Below, piece by piece: positions 25,612 through 33,699 of a stretch of DNA of 64,000 bases. Within the stretch, counting starts at the first letter, position 1. Each line of letters starts with the position of its first letter. The stretch is from an uncultured Collinsella sp. (GTDB lineage: Bacteria > Actinomycetota > Coriobacteriia > Coriobacteriales > Coriobacteriaceae), in assembly GCA_902493375.1 (NCBI GenBank), contig CABUPH010000001.1, positions 124,001 to 188,000 on the forward strand, read 5' to 3'. Position numbers and translations under genes: made by a program. The notes under the pieces were generated by a model. The model was not told where the DNA came from. It worked only from the letters and a program-made list of their open reading frames with translations, and made no database searches.

Positions 25612-25893
25612 TTACTTGATCTCCTGAATCGCGTAACGCGAAACATCTACGACGGCACCGGATCGGACTTTGATCTGGACCTTTTCGCCTTCGATGCCCT
25701 TGACGGTTCCGTAGATACCGCCGGCGAAAAGAACCTCCTGACCCGGCTTGAGCTCGGTGTGCAGCTCCTTGAAGTACTTCTGCTTCTTCTTCATGTTGAT
25801 TTGCGACCAGATGGTGTAAATCAAGCCCATGATGACAAGCAGGCCTAAAAGGGCGACCGAGGAACTCAGAACACTGGCTCCGAAATCGGCCAT
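25612..25893 (-). CDS. yajC: YajC-like protein encoded inside a PTS operon
   Basis: 93 residues with one N-terminal transmembrane helix (about 10-30: SSVALLGLLVIMGLIYTIW). A small soluble domain follows with the YajC pattern KKKQKYFKELHTELKPGQEVLFAGGIYGTVKGIEGEKVQIKV. YajC is an accessory subunit of the SecDF translocase and normally sits beside secDF or tgt. Here its ATG overlaps the IIA stop (TAATG) and IIB follows 36 bp later, so it is translationally coupled into the operon. A role in PTS membrane assembly or sensing is speculation. Confidence 0.88.
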   Translation of the reverse strand: MADFGASVLSSSVALLGLLVIMGLIYTIWSQINMKKKQKYFKELHTELKPGQEVLFAGGIYGTVKGIEGEKVQIKVRSGAVVDVSRYAIQEIK

Positions 25894-26336
25894 TAGATGC
25901 CGTCCTCGTCGCCGAAGATATCCTCTTCCTCGGCACCAGCGACGGAAGCGACCGTCTGGGCGGTGATGCCCGTCTGGCCAACGGTCACGGCCTGCTCGCC
26001 AAGCTCGGCGAGCGTGGCGTTGCCGCGGAGGAACAGAAGCTCAATAACCATGGGAAGGTTAGTTCCAGTCAGAATCTCGACGTTGTCGACATCCTGGGCA
26101 ATCATCATTGCCTGGTTGAACGGGGTACCACCAAGCAGGTCGGTAAAGACGAGCACGCCATCGCACTCCTCGCGCATGGCGGTAATAGCGGCGCGGAGAT
26201 CCTCACCGTAGGAAGCAGCCTGGTCGCCCTCAAAAGGAACGACGGTAAAAGCGGGCTGGTCGCCAGCGACCATAGCGATAGCGCTTGCGAGGCCGGGTGC
26301 GAACTGTCCATGACCGGTAAGAATAAAGCCAACCAT
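25893..26336 (-). CDS. PTS mannose/sorbose-family EIIA component (AgaF-like)
   Basis: 147 residues. The phosphorylation site is His9 in ILTGHGQFAPGLASA. The family GVLVFTDLLGGTPFNQAMM segment is at about 60-80, and the C-terminus is acidic. It takes phosphate from HPr and passes it to IIB. It is the first gene of the operon. Upstream are a GntR operator candidate and ACCGTTTAC-type motifs. Confidence 0.92.
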   Translation of the reverse strand: MVGFILTGHGQFAPGLASAIAMVAGDQPAFTVVPFEGDQAASYGEDLRAAITAMREECDGVLVFTDLLGGTPFNQAMMIAQDVDNVEILTGTNLPMVIELLFLRGNATLAELGEQAVTVGQTGITAQTVASVAGAEEEDIFGDEDGI

Positions 26337-26452
26337 TCAAATTTCCCTTCCGAAGGTGTGTACGATCTGAGTCCGATGATGTTCGGAAGCCAGCGGGCGA
26401 GTGCCCTTAAAGCTTCTTGGAAAGCGTTCTTTAAAGACCAGTGGTTTCTCAA

Positions 26453-26466
26453 CTGGTAGTAACCAC
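26453..26466. promoter_or_regulatory. GntR operator candidate upstream of the PTS operon
   Basis: CTGGTAGTAACCAC, one base different from the agaS-promoter site at 22161. A further ACCAGTGG lies just upstream (26438-26445), and ACCAGTTAGAACCAG lies at 26733-26747. It would place the PTS operon under the GntR regulator at 22214. Confidence 0.55.
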
Positions 26467-26534
26467 GTGACGTGTTGTTGTCACTATGTCACCACAGAAG
26501 AGGTTGCTTTCTTTGATTCATACAGTAAAACGTT

Positions 26535-26790
26535 TTTGCACCGCTCACGGTTAAAATTCGACCGTTTACCGCTCGTTAACACTTCTACCTGCGGGTTTGA
26601 AACCGTTTCGAAATGCTTTGGCAAAAGATCGGAACTATTTTTATGTCTAAACAACGCAAGTCGGCTAAAAATAGCGTGTAGAAAAAATGCAGGTCATTAT
26701 GAAGATTTGTGAATTGGTCTTTTTGACTTAATACCAGTTAGAACCAGTTTAGAAATTATCGGTGAACGGTAGTTTTCGACCGCTCAGCGG
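26535..26790. promoter_or_regulatory. A+T-rich regulatory region with repeated CGGT/TTCGACCG motifs
   Basis: The 700-bp gap 26337-27038 contains no convincing gene. It holds ACCGCTCAC (26540-26548), CGGT-N5-TTCGACCG (26548-26564), ACCGTTTAC (26561-26569), and GGTGAACGGT followed by TTTTCGACCGCTC (26761-26784). These match the motifs near 2108-2135, 3313 and 8220. The right part up to 27000 has no recognisable element except a possible promoter for the next gene (TTGTTT 26970-26975, TATGTT 26992-26997). Confidence 0.45.
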
Positions 26791-27038
26791 TTATTTCCAA
26801 TCGTTTGCAGCTCTTTTTCCATATGAATTAGGGAGACCCGATGAAGCACTTGCGCGGTTGCGGGAAATTTCGATACTCGTCCATCCCCCACGTGCCAAAC
26901 TCTCACTCCCTGGATATGCCATAAGCTCTCGCTATTCGTCTTATAAACATTACTTACTCTAATCTGTAATTGTTTATCGTTTATCGTTAAGTATGTTATA
27001 TAAATTAAGTATCATCCAAGACATTGGTTGGAGGAGCT

Positions 27039-27677
27039 ATGATCCGCTGGAACGTATCCAAATCGAATAAAGCCATCAACCGCGAACAGGCAATAGCCGA
27101 TCTGAGGAAGCTCACTCACATCTGCAAATGGGCCACAATCTGCACCACCGTGGCGCTCGCTCTGGGACTCCTCGCAGTCATTGCAATCGAGCTTCTACTC
27201 ATATTGCCTAGCCTCTCCCAAGGGTTCTATCTTCAATCCGTAGAGTTTAAGGCTGGCGAAGGACCGTTTCTCGCTCTCGTCGGCACCAACGCACAGACCC
27301 CTCTTATGCTTGTCGCGCACGACGGTCATACTGCCATAGGGAGCGTCATGATGACATGCCTCGCGCTTGCCATCGCGCTAAGCGCATACAGGTTTTTCTC
27401 CGCCATTGAAAAGGCGGGAAGGCCCTTTGACCTCGAATGCATCCGCATACTACGTCAAGTAGGACATTTGTTCCTTATTGGCGGCGTTGCTGTGAAGCTT
27501 CTTGGTGCCATAGCCACGGGGCTGATACTCTCAGGATTTGGCGGCAACTTTACGGATGCGCTTGGCGGCCAGCTGCTCGACCCCTCTATGCTCTTTGCAG
27601 GCCTGATTATTAGCCTGATTGCCAGCGTCTTCCAGTACGGGTGTATCCTGCAAATACAAGATGACGAGTTGCTCTAG
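27039..27677 (+). CDS. DUF2975-like membrane protein
   Basis: 212 residues from ATG 27039 (GGAGGAGCT upstream). Four hydrophobic segments, at about residues 32-58, 98-118, 140-165 and 178-205, with a long extracytoplasmic loop between the first two. Its length, topology and pairing with a small XRE regulator fit the DUF2975 family. Function is unknown. It ends nine bases before the XRE gene, so the two are one operon. Confidence 0.7.
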   Translation: MIRWNVSKSNKAINREQAIADLRKLTHICKWATICTTVALALGLLAVIAIELLLILPSLSQGFYLQSVEFKAGEGPFLALVGTNAQTPLMLVAHDGHTAIGSVMMTCLALAIALSAYRFFSAIEKAGRPFDLECIRILRQVGHLFLIGGVAVKLLGAIATGLILSGFGGNFTDALGGQLLDPSMLFAGLIISLIASVFQYGCILQIQDDELL

Positions 27678-27686
27678 GGGGAATCC

Positions 27687-27923
27687 ATGATTATTCTGCG
27701 GCTCGACCGCATGCTTGCCGAACGCAAGATCTCATCCAAAGATCTTGCGGAACGCGTGGGTATCTCCCAGGTCAATATGTCGCGTATCAAGACGGGCAAG
27801 GTTTCTGCCGTGCGCTTTTCAACTCTTGACGCGATATGCCGGGCACTCGACTGCCAACCGGGCGATGTGCTGGAATATATGCCTGACGATGAAGCCGATA
27901 ACCTCTTTGGACTTAAAGATTAA
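27687..27923 (+). CDS. Small XRE-family (YozG-like) transcriptional regulator
   Basis: 78 residues, essentially one Cro/C1 helix-turn-helix domain: LDRMLAERKISSKDLAERVG, ISQVNMSRIKTGK, then FSTLDAICRALDCQPGDVLEY. The start follows AGGGGGAATCC. YozG-like regulators are typically encoded beside a DUF2975 membrane protein, as here. It probably autoregulates the pair; the upstream GTTTATC GTTTATC GTTAA repeat (26972-26990) is a possible site. Confidence 0.88.
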   Translation: MIILRLDRMLAERKISSKDLAERVGISQVNMSRIKTGKVSAVRFSTLDAICRALDCQPGDVLEYMPDDEADNLFGLKD

Positions 27924-27959
27924 TAGGCATAATGTAGCCACCAGCGCCCAAACGCAAAT

Positions 27960-27993
27960 AGCCCGCTAGAACGGATATCGTTCTAGCGGGCTT
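27960..27993 (+). terminator. Terminator, XRE operon
   Basis: AGCCCGCTAGAACG pairs with CGTTCTAGCGGGCT around a short GATAT loop, followed by TATT. Confidence 0.75.
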
Positions 27994-28036
27994 ATTCAGA
28001 TAGTTCGGCTACGCGATCGATAAGCTCAGGCAAACC

Positions 28037-29122
28037 TTACGCGAACAGGCCGTAGATGCTGATGTTGGCCTTGGCGTACAGGCCGTTAGCGTACTCGGTC
28101 CACTTGGAGCTGGCGCTCGAAGCCTGCGAGGAGTACTGCTGGTAGGCGGTGTAATAGGCGGTCATGGCCTGCTTGTAGGTGGCACTATCGGCGGTAAAGG
28201 CATCGTCGGCGAACGCCTTGGCATAGGTGCTGTCGGCGTCCTTCCAGGTGCCCTTTGAGCTATCCCACTCATCGCCGGCAAGGTTGATGATGTAGTCGGC
28301 GTAGTCCTTGCTCGCGGCCTCCTCGTTGCCGTCAGCAGGCTCGGTCGGGGCGGTCGGCATGCTTGCGGAGCTGTCGCCGACCTTCTTCTTGTAGAGCTTC
28401 TGCAGCGTCGCGGACTGACGGACGATCTGCTTGGCCTGGTCCTTGGACACGCCGTACTGCGTGGCCATGGTCTTGTAGTCGGAGGTGCCGATGGAATCCT
28501 CGGCGTACTGCTTCATTTCCTTGGAAGAGACGGTAATGCCCTCGTCCTCGGCAGCGTCCAGCAGAATCTGGTTGCGCACGTAGGACAGGATAACGTCGGC
28601 AGACGGAGCGGTGTAGTTGCCGTCGTCGTCCTTGACAGTATCGAGGCTGTATTGGCTCTCGATGGCCTCACGCGCGGTGATGTCGCTCTTCTTGCCGTTG
28701 TAGCTATAGCTTGCCACGGTCGAATCGAGCTGGTCCTCGGTCAGGGTCGACGAGCCGACACCCTTGCCGCCAAAGCCGCCATTGCCAATAAAGAAGCCGA
28801 CCACCGCAGCAATCACGATGGCGACCACAAAGGCGGCAATCATCGTCTTCTTGTGCTTGGATGCGCGGTCGTCCGCGTCGGAGTCGTCATCCTCGTCCTG
28901 CTCCTCAGGCATAAAGTTCTCGTCGGCGGCGTCCGCGGCGATCTTTGCCTCCAGGCGGGCGTCCTCCTCCTCGGCGGTCGTGCCAGCAGCGATATGTTCG
29001 GCAGACGTGCCGGCGACCAGGTCGATCTTCTCGTCCTCGTCACCGTCGGGGCCTTCGCCGCGCTCGATGATCTGGATTCCGTCGATCTCGTCCTTCTCGT
29101 CCTTCTTTTGAATCAGACCCAT
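28037..29122 (-). CDS. Membrane-anchored protein with SurA/trigger-factor-like domain
   Basis: 361 residues. A very acidic cytoplasmic N-terminus (about 1-88, many Glu/Asp) is followed by a basic HKK and one transmembrane helix (about 92-113, IAAFVVAIVIAAVVGFFIG). A helical extracytoplasmic region of about 240 residues follows, with patterns similar to the N-terminal chaperone domain of SurA/PrsA (DVILSYVRNQILLDAAEDEGITVSSKEMKQYAE). No PPIase domain is visible. It may be an exported-protein chaperone. It is a single gene with start ATG 29120-29122 after AAGGAGTAATTG. Confidence 0.65.
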   Translation of the reverse strand: MGLIQKKDEKDEIDGIQIIERGEGPDGDEDEKIDLVAGTSAEHIAAGTTAEEEDARLEAKIAADAADENFMPEEQDEDDDSDADDRASKHKKTMIAAFVVAIVIAAVVGFFIGNGGFGGKGVGSSTLTEDQLDSTVASYSYNGKKSDITAREAIESQYSLDTVKDDDGNYTAPSADVILSYVRNQILLDAAEDEGITVSSKEMKQYAEDSIGTSDYKTMATQYGVSKDQAKQIVRQSATLQKLYKKKVGDSSASMPTAPTEPADGNEEAASKDYADYIINLAGDEWDSSKGTWKDADSTYAKAFADDAFTADSATYKQAMTAYYTAYQQYSSQASSASSKWTEYANGLYAKANISIYGLFA

Positions 29123-29160
29123 ATCAATTACTCCTTGTTAGGAAACATAGTCCCCAATAG

Positions 29161-29189
29161 AATACGCCCGACGAGGCGCCGGGCGTATT
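29161..29189. terminator. Hairpin between IDH-like gene and SurA-like gene
   Basis: AATACGCCCG (29161-29170) pairs with CGGGCGTATT (29180-29189). It is probably the terminator of the minus-strand gene ending at 29249; the T run is poor. Confidence 0.55.
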
Positions 29190-29248
29190 GATTCTTAGGT
29201 TATACGCAAACACTTAAGTACTATTTAGGCGTTTGCAGCGTGCATACC

Positions 29249-30334
29249 TTAGGCCAGGTGCGCGATAACGGCATCGGCAAAGGCCTGCGTGCCCACAGCG
29301 CCCTCAACGGAGCCGGTCTGGGCACGACGCACGTCACCGGTAACCTGCTCGCCCTCGTCGAGCGTGGCGGAGACGGCGGCACGAATGCGATTGGCAGCAT
29401 CGTTCTCGCCCAGGTGATCGAGCATCATCGCAGCAGAGAGGATCTCGGCCGTGGGGTTGGCGATATCCTGACCGGCGATATCGGGCGCGGAGCCGTGCGT
29501 TGCCTCAAAGATGGCGCAGTCGGCACCGATGTTGGAGCCGGGGGCCATACCCAAGCCGCCCACCAGGCCGGCGCACAGGTCGCTCACGATGTCGCCGTAC
29601 AGGTTGGGCAGCACCAAGACATCGAAGTCGTTGGGGTTCTGGACCAGGCCCATGCAGGTGGCGTCGACGATCTTGTCGTTGAACTCGATATCGGGATAGT
29701 TGGAAGCCACCTCGCGCGCTACGCGCAGGAACAGGCCGTCGGTCGCCTTCATGATGTTGGCCTTATGCACGGCCGTCACCTTTTTGCGGCCGCAGCGGCG
29801 GGCATACTCAAAGGCATACTCCACAATGCGGCGGCTCTTGGCGATGGAGATCGGCTTGATCGAGATGGCGGAATCGGCGGCGAAGGTCTTTTGGCCCGAG
29901 CGCTCGACGAGCTGCGAGAGCTCCTCGACCTCGGCAGCGCCCTCGTCGAACTCGATACCGGCGTAGAGGTCCTCGGTGTTCTCGCGCACGATGACCAGGT
30001 CGACGTCGCGGAAACGCGAGCCGTCGCCCGGCTGCGACAGGCAAGGGCGCACGCAGGCATACAGGTCGAAGTGCTTGCGCAGGGCCACGTTGACGCTGCG
30101 GAAACCCGTGCCGACCGGCGTGGTGATGGGGCCCTTGATGGCAACCTTGGTCTCGGCGACCGCATCGAGCACATGTTGGGGCAGCGGCGTGCCAAACTCG
30201 TCCATGACGCCGGCGCCGGCCTCCTGGACGTTCCAGTTGATCTGGACACCGGTGGCCTCGACCACGCGGCGCATGGCCTGCGTAATCTCGGGACCGATAC
30301 CGTCACCGGGAATCAGGACTACATCGTGCGCCAT
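29249..30334 (-). CDS. Isocitrate/isopropylmalate dehydrogenase family protein
   Basis: 361 residues, length of NAD-dependent monofunctional IDH-type enzymes. Motifs: VVLIPGDGIGPEIT at the N-terminus, the substrate-binding RENTEDLYAGIE, catalytic Lys in TAVHKANIMKATDGLF, the Asp metal ligands in DATCMGLVQNP and NLYGDIVSDLCAGLVGG, and the cofactor loop FEATHGSAPDIAG. It oxidatively decarboxylates isocitrate or a related 2-hydroxy acid. The RENTEDLYAGIE pattern favours isocitrate over isopropylmalate. It is last in a probable minus-strand operon with the HEAT-repeat, small membrane and GarR-like genes. Confidence 0.85.
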   Translation of the reverse strand: MAHDVVLIPGDGIGPEITQAMRRVVEATGVQINWNVQEAGAGVMDEFGTPLPQHVLDAVAETKVAIKGPITTPVGTGFRSVNVALRKHFDLYACVRPCLSQPGDGSRFRDVDLVIVRENTEDLYAGIEFDEGAAEVEELSQLVERSGQKTFAADSAISIKPISIAKSRRIVEYAFEYARRCGRKKVTAVHKANIMKATDGLFLRVAREVASNYPDIEFNDKIVDATCMGLVQNPNDFDVLVLPNLYGDIVSDLCAGLVGGLGMAPGSNIGADCAIFEATHGSAPDIAGQDIANPTAEILSAAMMLDHLGENDAANRIRAAVSATLDEGEQVTGDVRRAQTGSVEGAVGTQAFADAVIAHLA

Positions 30335-30340
30335 AATCTG

Positions 30341-31039
30341 TTACTCCTCGTCTTCGGCGTCGTCAGATTTTTTAACGCTAGCACGCTTCTTCTTTTTGGA
30401 GAGATCCAGGCCAAAACGTTTAACAAGCATTTCGCAAATCTCGCTCGAACGGGCCTTGAGATAGCTGCCCTTACCGTTCTCGGCATCGAACTTAAGGCGC
30501 AGCGCAAGCTTCTCGGCAACCTCGGCGTCGATCTCACCCTGGCAAAACTCGTACAGGCAACCGAGCATGTCGCGATACTCAAGGTCGCCGTGGTAGCACT
30601 GGATGGCCTCGTCCAGGATGGGCCAAGCTTCGCGCGAGCGCTCGACGCTCGTGGCACCCCACACGCACAGCAGGCGGAAGGCGGCATAGCGCAGCGTGGA
30701 GGAGATCTCGTCGAACAGTGCGGTCTCGGCGCCCTCAAAGGCATCGCCCAGCTGCTCGGGGCAGGTGGTGGCGAGCGCCGTCAGGGCATCGAGGGCCTCC
30801 CAGCGGGTCTGTGCCTCGGGGCGGTCGAGCGCCTCGATCAACGCGGGCACGCAGGGCACGACGCGCTGCGGATCGCGCTCGGCAAGCAGGTGCAGCACGC
30901 GGGCGGCAAACTGGCGGATGCGGCGCGTGGGGCAGCCGAGCTCCTGGACCAGTCGATCGACGGCGTTCTCGTTCTCCTCTGCCAGCTGGAGCTGTGCCAG
31001 CTCCTCGTCGGTGAGCTGTTCGTCTTTGTTTTCTGCCAT
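30341..31039 (-). CDS. HEAT-repeat-like helical protein
   Basis: 232 residues, alpha-helical. Repeating units such as RRIRQFAARVLHLLAERDPQRV, CVPALIEALDRPEAQTRWEALDALTAL and LRYAAFRLLCVWG resemble HEAT/armadillo repeats, so protein-protein binding is likely. It has an acidic N-terminus and a Lys-rich tail (SKKKKRASVKKSDDAEDEE). It ends six bases before the IDH-like start, indicating translational coupling. Function unknown. Confidence 0.7.
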   Translation of the reverse strand: MAENKDEQLTDEELAQLQLAEENENAVDRLVQELGCPTRRIRQFAARVLHLLAERDPQRVVPCVPALIEALDRPEAQTRWEALDALTALATTCPEQLGDAFEGAETALFDEISSTLRYAAFRLLCVWGATSVERSREAWPILDEAIQCYHGDLEYRDMLGCLYEFCQGEIDAEVAEKLALRLKFDAENGKGSYLKARSSEICEMLVKRFGLDLSKKKKRASVKKSDDAEDEE

Positions 31040-31054
31040 AGTTACCTCTTCTTT

Positions 31055-31483
31055 TTATTTCTTGGCGTGCTTGCCAGCACCCTTGCTGTCATCGGTGACC
31101 GAGATGAGCTGTCGGTCGGCCGCGCCATTGCGACGTGCACGGCGGCGTTCCTCGGCATCGCCCGCGTCGGCGGCGGCTCGATGAGCCTTGTTGACGTTAA
31201 AGACCTCGTCGTGCTTGCGCCACGGACCGACGGACTCGCCAAAGCTCATCTTAAGGCCGGCGATAAAGCCACCGAGCCAGCCGATCGGCGCAAACTGCAC
31301 CAGCGGGAACAGCGAGAACACCCAGGTCAGCAGGACGACTGCCGCCGCTCCTGCAAAGTTGGCAATCCAGTAGTCGCGCTTGGTGATGACACGCTTTTCG
31401 CAGGCCCACTGGCCGCACAAAAAGCCGATGTAAATCGCAAAGAGAAAGAGCACCAGCGCAAGCACCACGAACGTCCAGCTCAT
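31055..31483 (-). CDS. Small membrane protein of unknown function
   Basis: 142 residues from ATG 31481-31483 (GGGGAGTAGCGCCC upstream); the longer frame reads into the preceding gene. Two or three hydrophobic segments (about 3-23, 38-60, 64-78) are followed by a basic, helical cytoplasmic tail ending KGAGKHAKK. The start lies just after the stop of the GarR-like gene. I do not recognise the family. Confidence 0.65.
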   Translation of the reverse strand: MSWTFVVLALVLFLFAIYIGFLCGQWACEKRVITKRDYWIANFAGAAAVVLLTWVFSLFPLVQFAPIGWLGGFIAGLKMSFGESVGPWRKHDEVFNVNKAHRAAADAGDAEERRRARRNGAADRQLISVTDDSKGAGKHAKK

Positions 31484-31488
31484 GGGCG

Positions 31489-32568
31489 CTACTCCCCGTG
31501 ATGGTGGCCGCAGCAGCACTCGTGGCCGTCGTCATGGCCGTGGCCGCCGCAGCACTCGTGATCGTCGTCGTGGTGATGGCCACAACCGCACTCATGGTCG
31601 TCGCCGTGCTCGCCGCAACCGCAGCCGTCCTCGTGGGCACCGTGCTCCTCGGGGCGATACTGCGACCAGTCCAGACCGGCGGCGATGGCGTCGGCCTCCT
31701 CCTTGTAGAGGACCGTGATGGCCTGGGTACCCAGCTTGGCGCCACCGATGGCGTCGAGCATGTCGTAGAGCGTAAAGGCGACGTCGGCGCCGGGCAGCGC
31801 GAGCTCGCGGTCATCGGCGTAAGCGAGCGCCAGACGCAGGTCCTTAATGAAGTGCTCGACCATAAAGCCGGGCTTGTAGTCGCCGTCGAGTGCCTTGGGT
31901 GCCAGGCTCTCCATGGCGCCGGACTTGCCGGTGCCGCCCAGGATCATCTGACGGGTCTTCTCCAGATCAAGGCCGCTCAGCTCGGCAAATGCCATGGCGT
32001 CTGCCATGCCGACCATGCAGGCGCCCAGCGACACCTGGTTGGCGAGCTTGGCAGCCTGACCCTTGCCGGCGCCATCGAAGCAGCAGATGTTGGCCGCAAA
32101 GGTGGCCAGGATGTCGCGGACCGGTGCAATGTCGTTCTCGGTCGCGCCCACGATAGCCGTGAGCGTACCGGCGATAGCGCCCGACTCGCCGCCGGTAACG
32201 GGGCAGTCAAACGCCATGCGGCCGGAAACCTGCGCGGCCTCGGCAATGTCGCGCGCGAGCTCGGGCGAGCTCGTGGTGAGGTCGATCAGGACCGCGCCGG
32301 GTTTTGCGCGCGCAAGCAGGCCGTCGCCCGCCAGGTAGAGCTCCTCGACATCGGCGGGGTAACCCACCATGGTAAAGACGACGTCGGCGTTCGCCGCGGC
32401 ATCGGCCGGCGTATCGGCCCAGACGGCGCCGCGCTCGATAAGCGAGGCGGCCTTGGACTTGGTGCGGTTGTAGACCGTGACGGGATAGCCGGCGTCCAGA
32501 ATGTGGCCGGCGATGGGGGCACCCATAATTCCGGTGCCGATGAATGCGACGGAGAGCTTGTTTGCCAT
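31489..32568 (-). CDS. GarR/3-hydroxyisobutyrate dehydrogenase-like reductase with His/Cys-rich tail
   Basis: 359 residues. Residues 1-300 are a normal beta-hydroxyacid dehydrogenase: Rossmann FIGTGIMGAPIAGHIL, substrate-binding DCPVTGGESGA, and catalytic Lys in GAGKGQAAKLANQ. The last 51 residues (about 309-359) contain 14 His and 9 Cys in clusters such as HECGCGHHH and HECCCGHHH, which the family lacks. This tail should bind transition metals (Ni, Zn or Cu). It may link the enzyme to metal storage or delivery; a hydrogenase-maturation HypAB pair occurs at 45910. Substrate is probably tartronate semialdehyde or a short hydroxyacid. Confidence 0.85.
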   Translation of the reverse strand: MANKLSVAFIGTGIMGAPIAGHILDAGYPVTVYNRTKSKAASLIERGAVWADTPADAAANADVVFTMVGYPADVEELYLAGDGLLARAKPGAVLIDLTTSSPELARDIAEAAQVSGRMAFDCPVTGGESGAIAGTLTAIVGATENDIAPVRDILATFAANICCFDGAGKGQAAKLANQVSLGACMVGMADAMAFAELSGLDLEKTRQMILGGTGKSGAMESLAPKALDGDYKPGFMVEHFIKDLRLALAYADDRELALPGADVAFTLYDMLDAIGGAKLGTQAITVLYKEEADAIAAGLDWSQYRPEEHGAHEDGCGCGEHGDDHECGCGHHHDDDHECCGGHGHDDGHECCCGHHHGE

Positions 32569-32666
32569 GAAACCTTTCCTTTTGGGTTGGGTGTTGTTAC
32601 CAGGTTGAATACTCGGTGCCAGCGTTTGGGCTGTGAGTCGAGGGCGATTACGGACGCAGCGCTTGC

Positions 32667-33620
32667 CTACTGACCGCGCACGCGGCGGGCGATACGGTCG
32701 GAAAGCGACGCCTTGTCGGCGCGGTTCTTACCCCAAAACGCGCAGCCCACCATGCCGGGGCCCACGTGCGAGCCGATGGTGGGACCCACGGAGCCGCGAA
32801 TGATCGTGACGTCGGCGCAACCCTCCTCCTTGCGGATGGCGGCTTCGAGCCAGTCACCATCCTTTTCGGCATCGGCCGTCATGATGGCGATGGGCATGGT
32901 GCGATCGGGCACGTAGTTCTCGCGGAACGACTTGAGGATGGACTTGAGCGCCTTCTTGCGGCCGCGGTTGACGCCGATCAGCGACAGCGAGCCGGCCAGG
33001 TCGTAGGAGAGCTCGGGCTTGACGTCGAGCTTTGCCGTGAGCTGCGCCGCCGCGGGAGGAATGCGGCCGCCGGCAGCCAGTGCGTCGAAGCTCTCGAGCG
33101 TAAAGTAGCCGTGCACGTAGGTCTTTGCCTCGTTTGCCCAATCGACCAGCTGCTTGGCGGTCAGTCCCGCCGAACGCTGGCGCACGGCCTCGAGCGCCAA
33201 GAGCGCACCGGTCGCGCAGGGCAGAGCGTTGTCGACCACGTAGAGCTCAAAGTTGGGATACTCGGCGCGCACGACATCTGCCGCCTGGCACGCGGAGTTG
33301 TAGCTCGACGACAGCGCCGAGGTAAAGCACAGGTAGACCGTGGGCGTGCCCTCTTTGGCGCACTCGGTAAAAAACTCGATATAGCGACCGAGCGACACAG
33401 CCGAGGTGGACACGCGGGCACCGACGCGCATGCGGTCGTAGAACTCCTTAGGGCTCATGCTCGACCAGATGTCGTCTGTGCGCTCCTCGCCATCGATAAT
33501 GAAAGGGAAACCCAGGATATCGACATCGAGGTTCGCGGCGACCTCGGGGCTAAAGTCGCAGCAGGTATCGACGACGATGCGGCAACGGTTCGAATGACCG
33601 GCGGATGCGGCCTTGTCCAT
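32667..33620 (-). CDS. DegV-family fatty-acid-binding protein
   Basis: 317 residues from ATG 33618-33620 (AAGGAG eight bases upstream). The DegV fold is shown by RIVVDTCCDFSPEVA at the N-terminus, MSPKEFYDRMRVGARVSTSAVS, YLCFTSALSSSYNSA and the C-terminal GSVGPTIGSHVGPG. DegV/FakB proteins bind fatty acids for the FakA kinase in exogenous fatty-acid use. No fakA is in the window. It is transcribed alone from a promoter in the HPF-DegV gap. Confidence 0.88.
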   Translation of the reverse strand: MDKAASAGHSNRCRIVVDTCCDFSPEVAANLDVDILGFPFIIDGEERTDDIWSSMSPKEFYDRMRVGARVSTSAVSLGRYIEFFTECAKEGTPTVYLCFTSALSSSYNSACQAADVVRAEYPNFELYVVDNALPCATGALLALEAVRQRSAGLTAKQLVDWANEAKTYVHGYFTLESFDALAAGGRIPPAAAQLTAKLDVKPELSYDLAGSLSLIGVNRGRKKALKSILKSFRENYVPDRTMPIAIMTADAEKDGDWLEAAIRKEEGCADVTIIRGSVGPTIGSHVGPGMVGCAFWGKNRADKASLSDRIARRVRGQ

Positions 33621-33637
33621 CAAAGCGACTCCTTACG

Positions 33638-33670
33638 TAAAAAGGCGGCCACCCGCATGGGATGGCCGCC
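33638..33670 (-). terminator. Terminator of hpf
   Basis: GGCGGCCA (33644-33651) pairs with TGGCCGCC (33663-33670), with a minus-strand T run (33639-33643). Confidence 0.75.
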
Positions 33671-33699
33671 AACCGTTAACTCATGCAAGTTAACGTATT

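Noticed and set aside
26600..26620. GAAACCGTTTC as a CcpA cre site
   Set aside because: It matches only part of the cre consensus, and CcpA control is not expected in this phylum; the ACCGTTCAC motif is the better-supported signal.
26401..26712. 103-codon frame in the promoter region of the PTS operon
   Set aside because: Overlaps the operator cluster, lacks a ribosome-binding site and has no protein-like features.
29240..31501. 753-codon plus-strand frame
   Set aside because: Antisense to the dehydrogenase, HEAT and membrane genes; no plausible start signal or domain.
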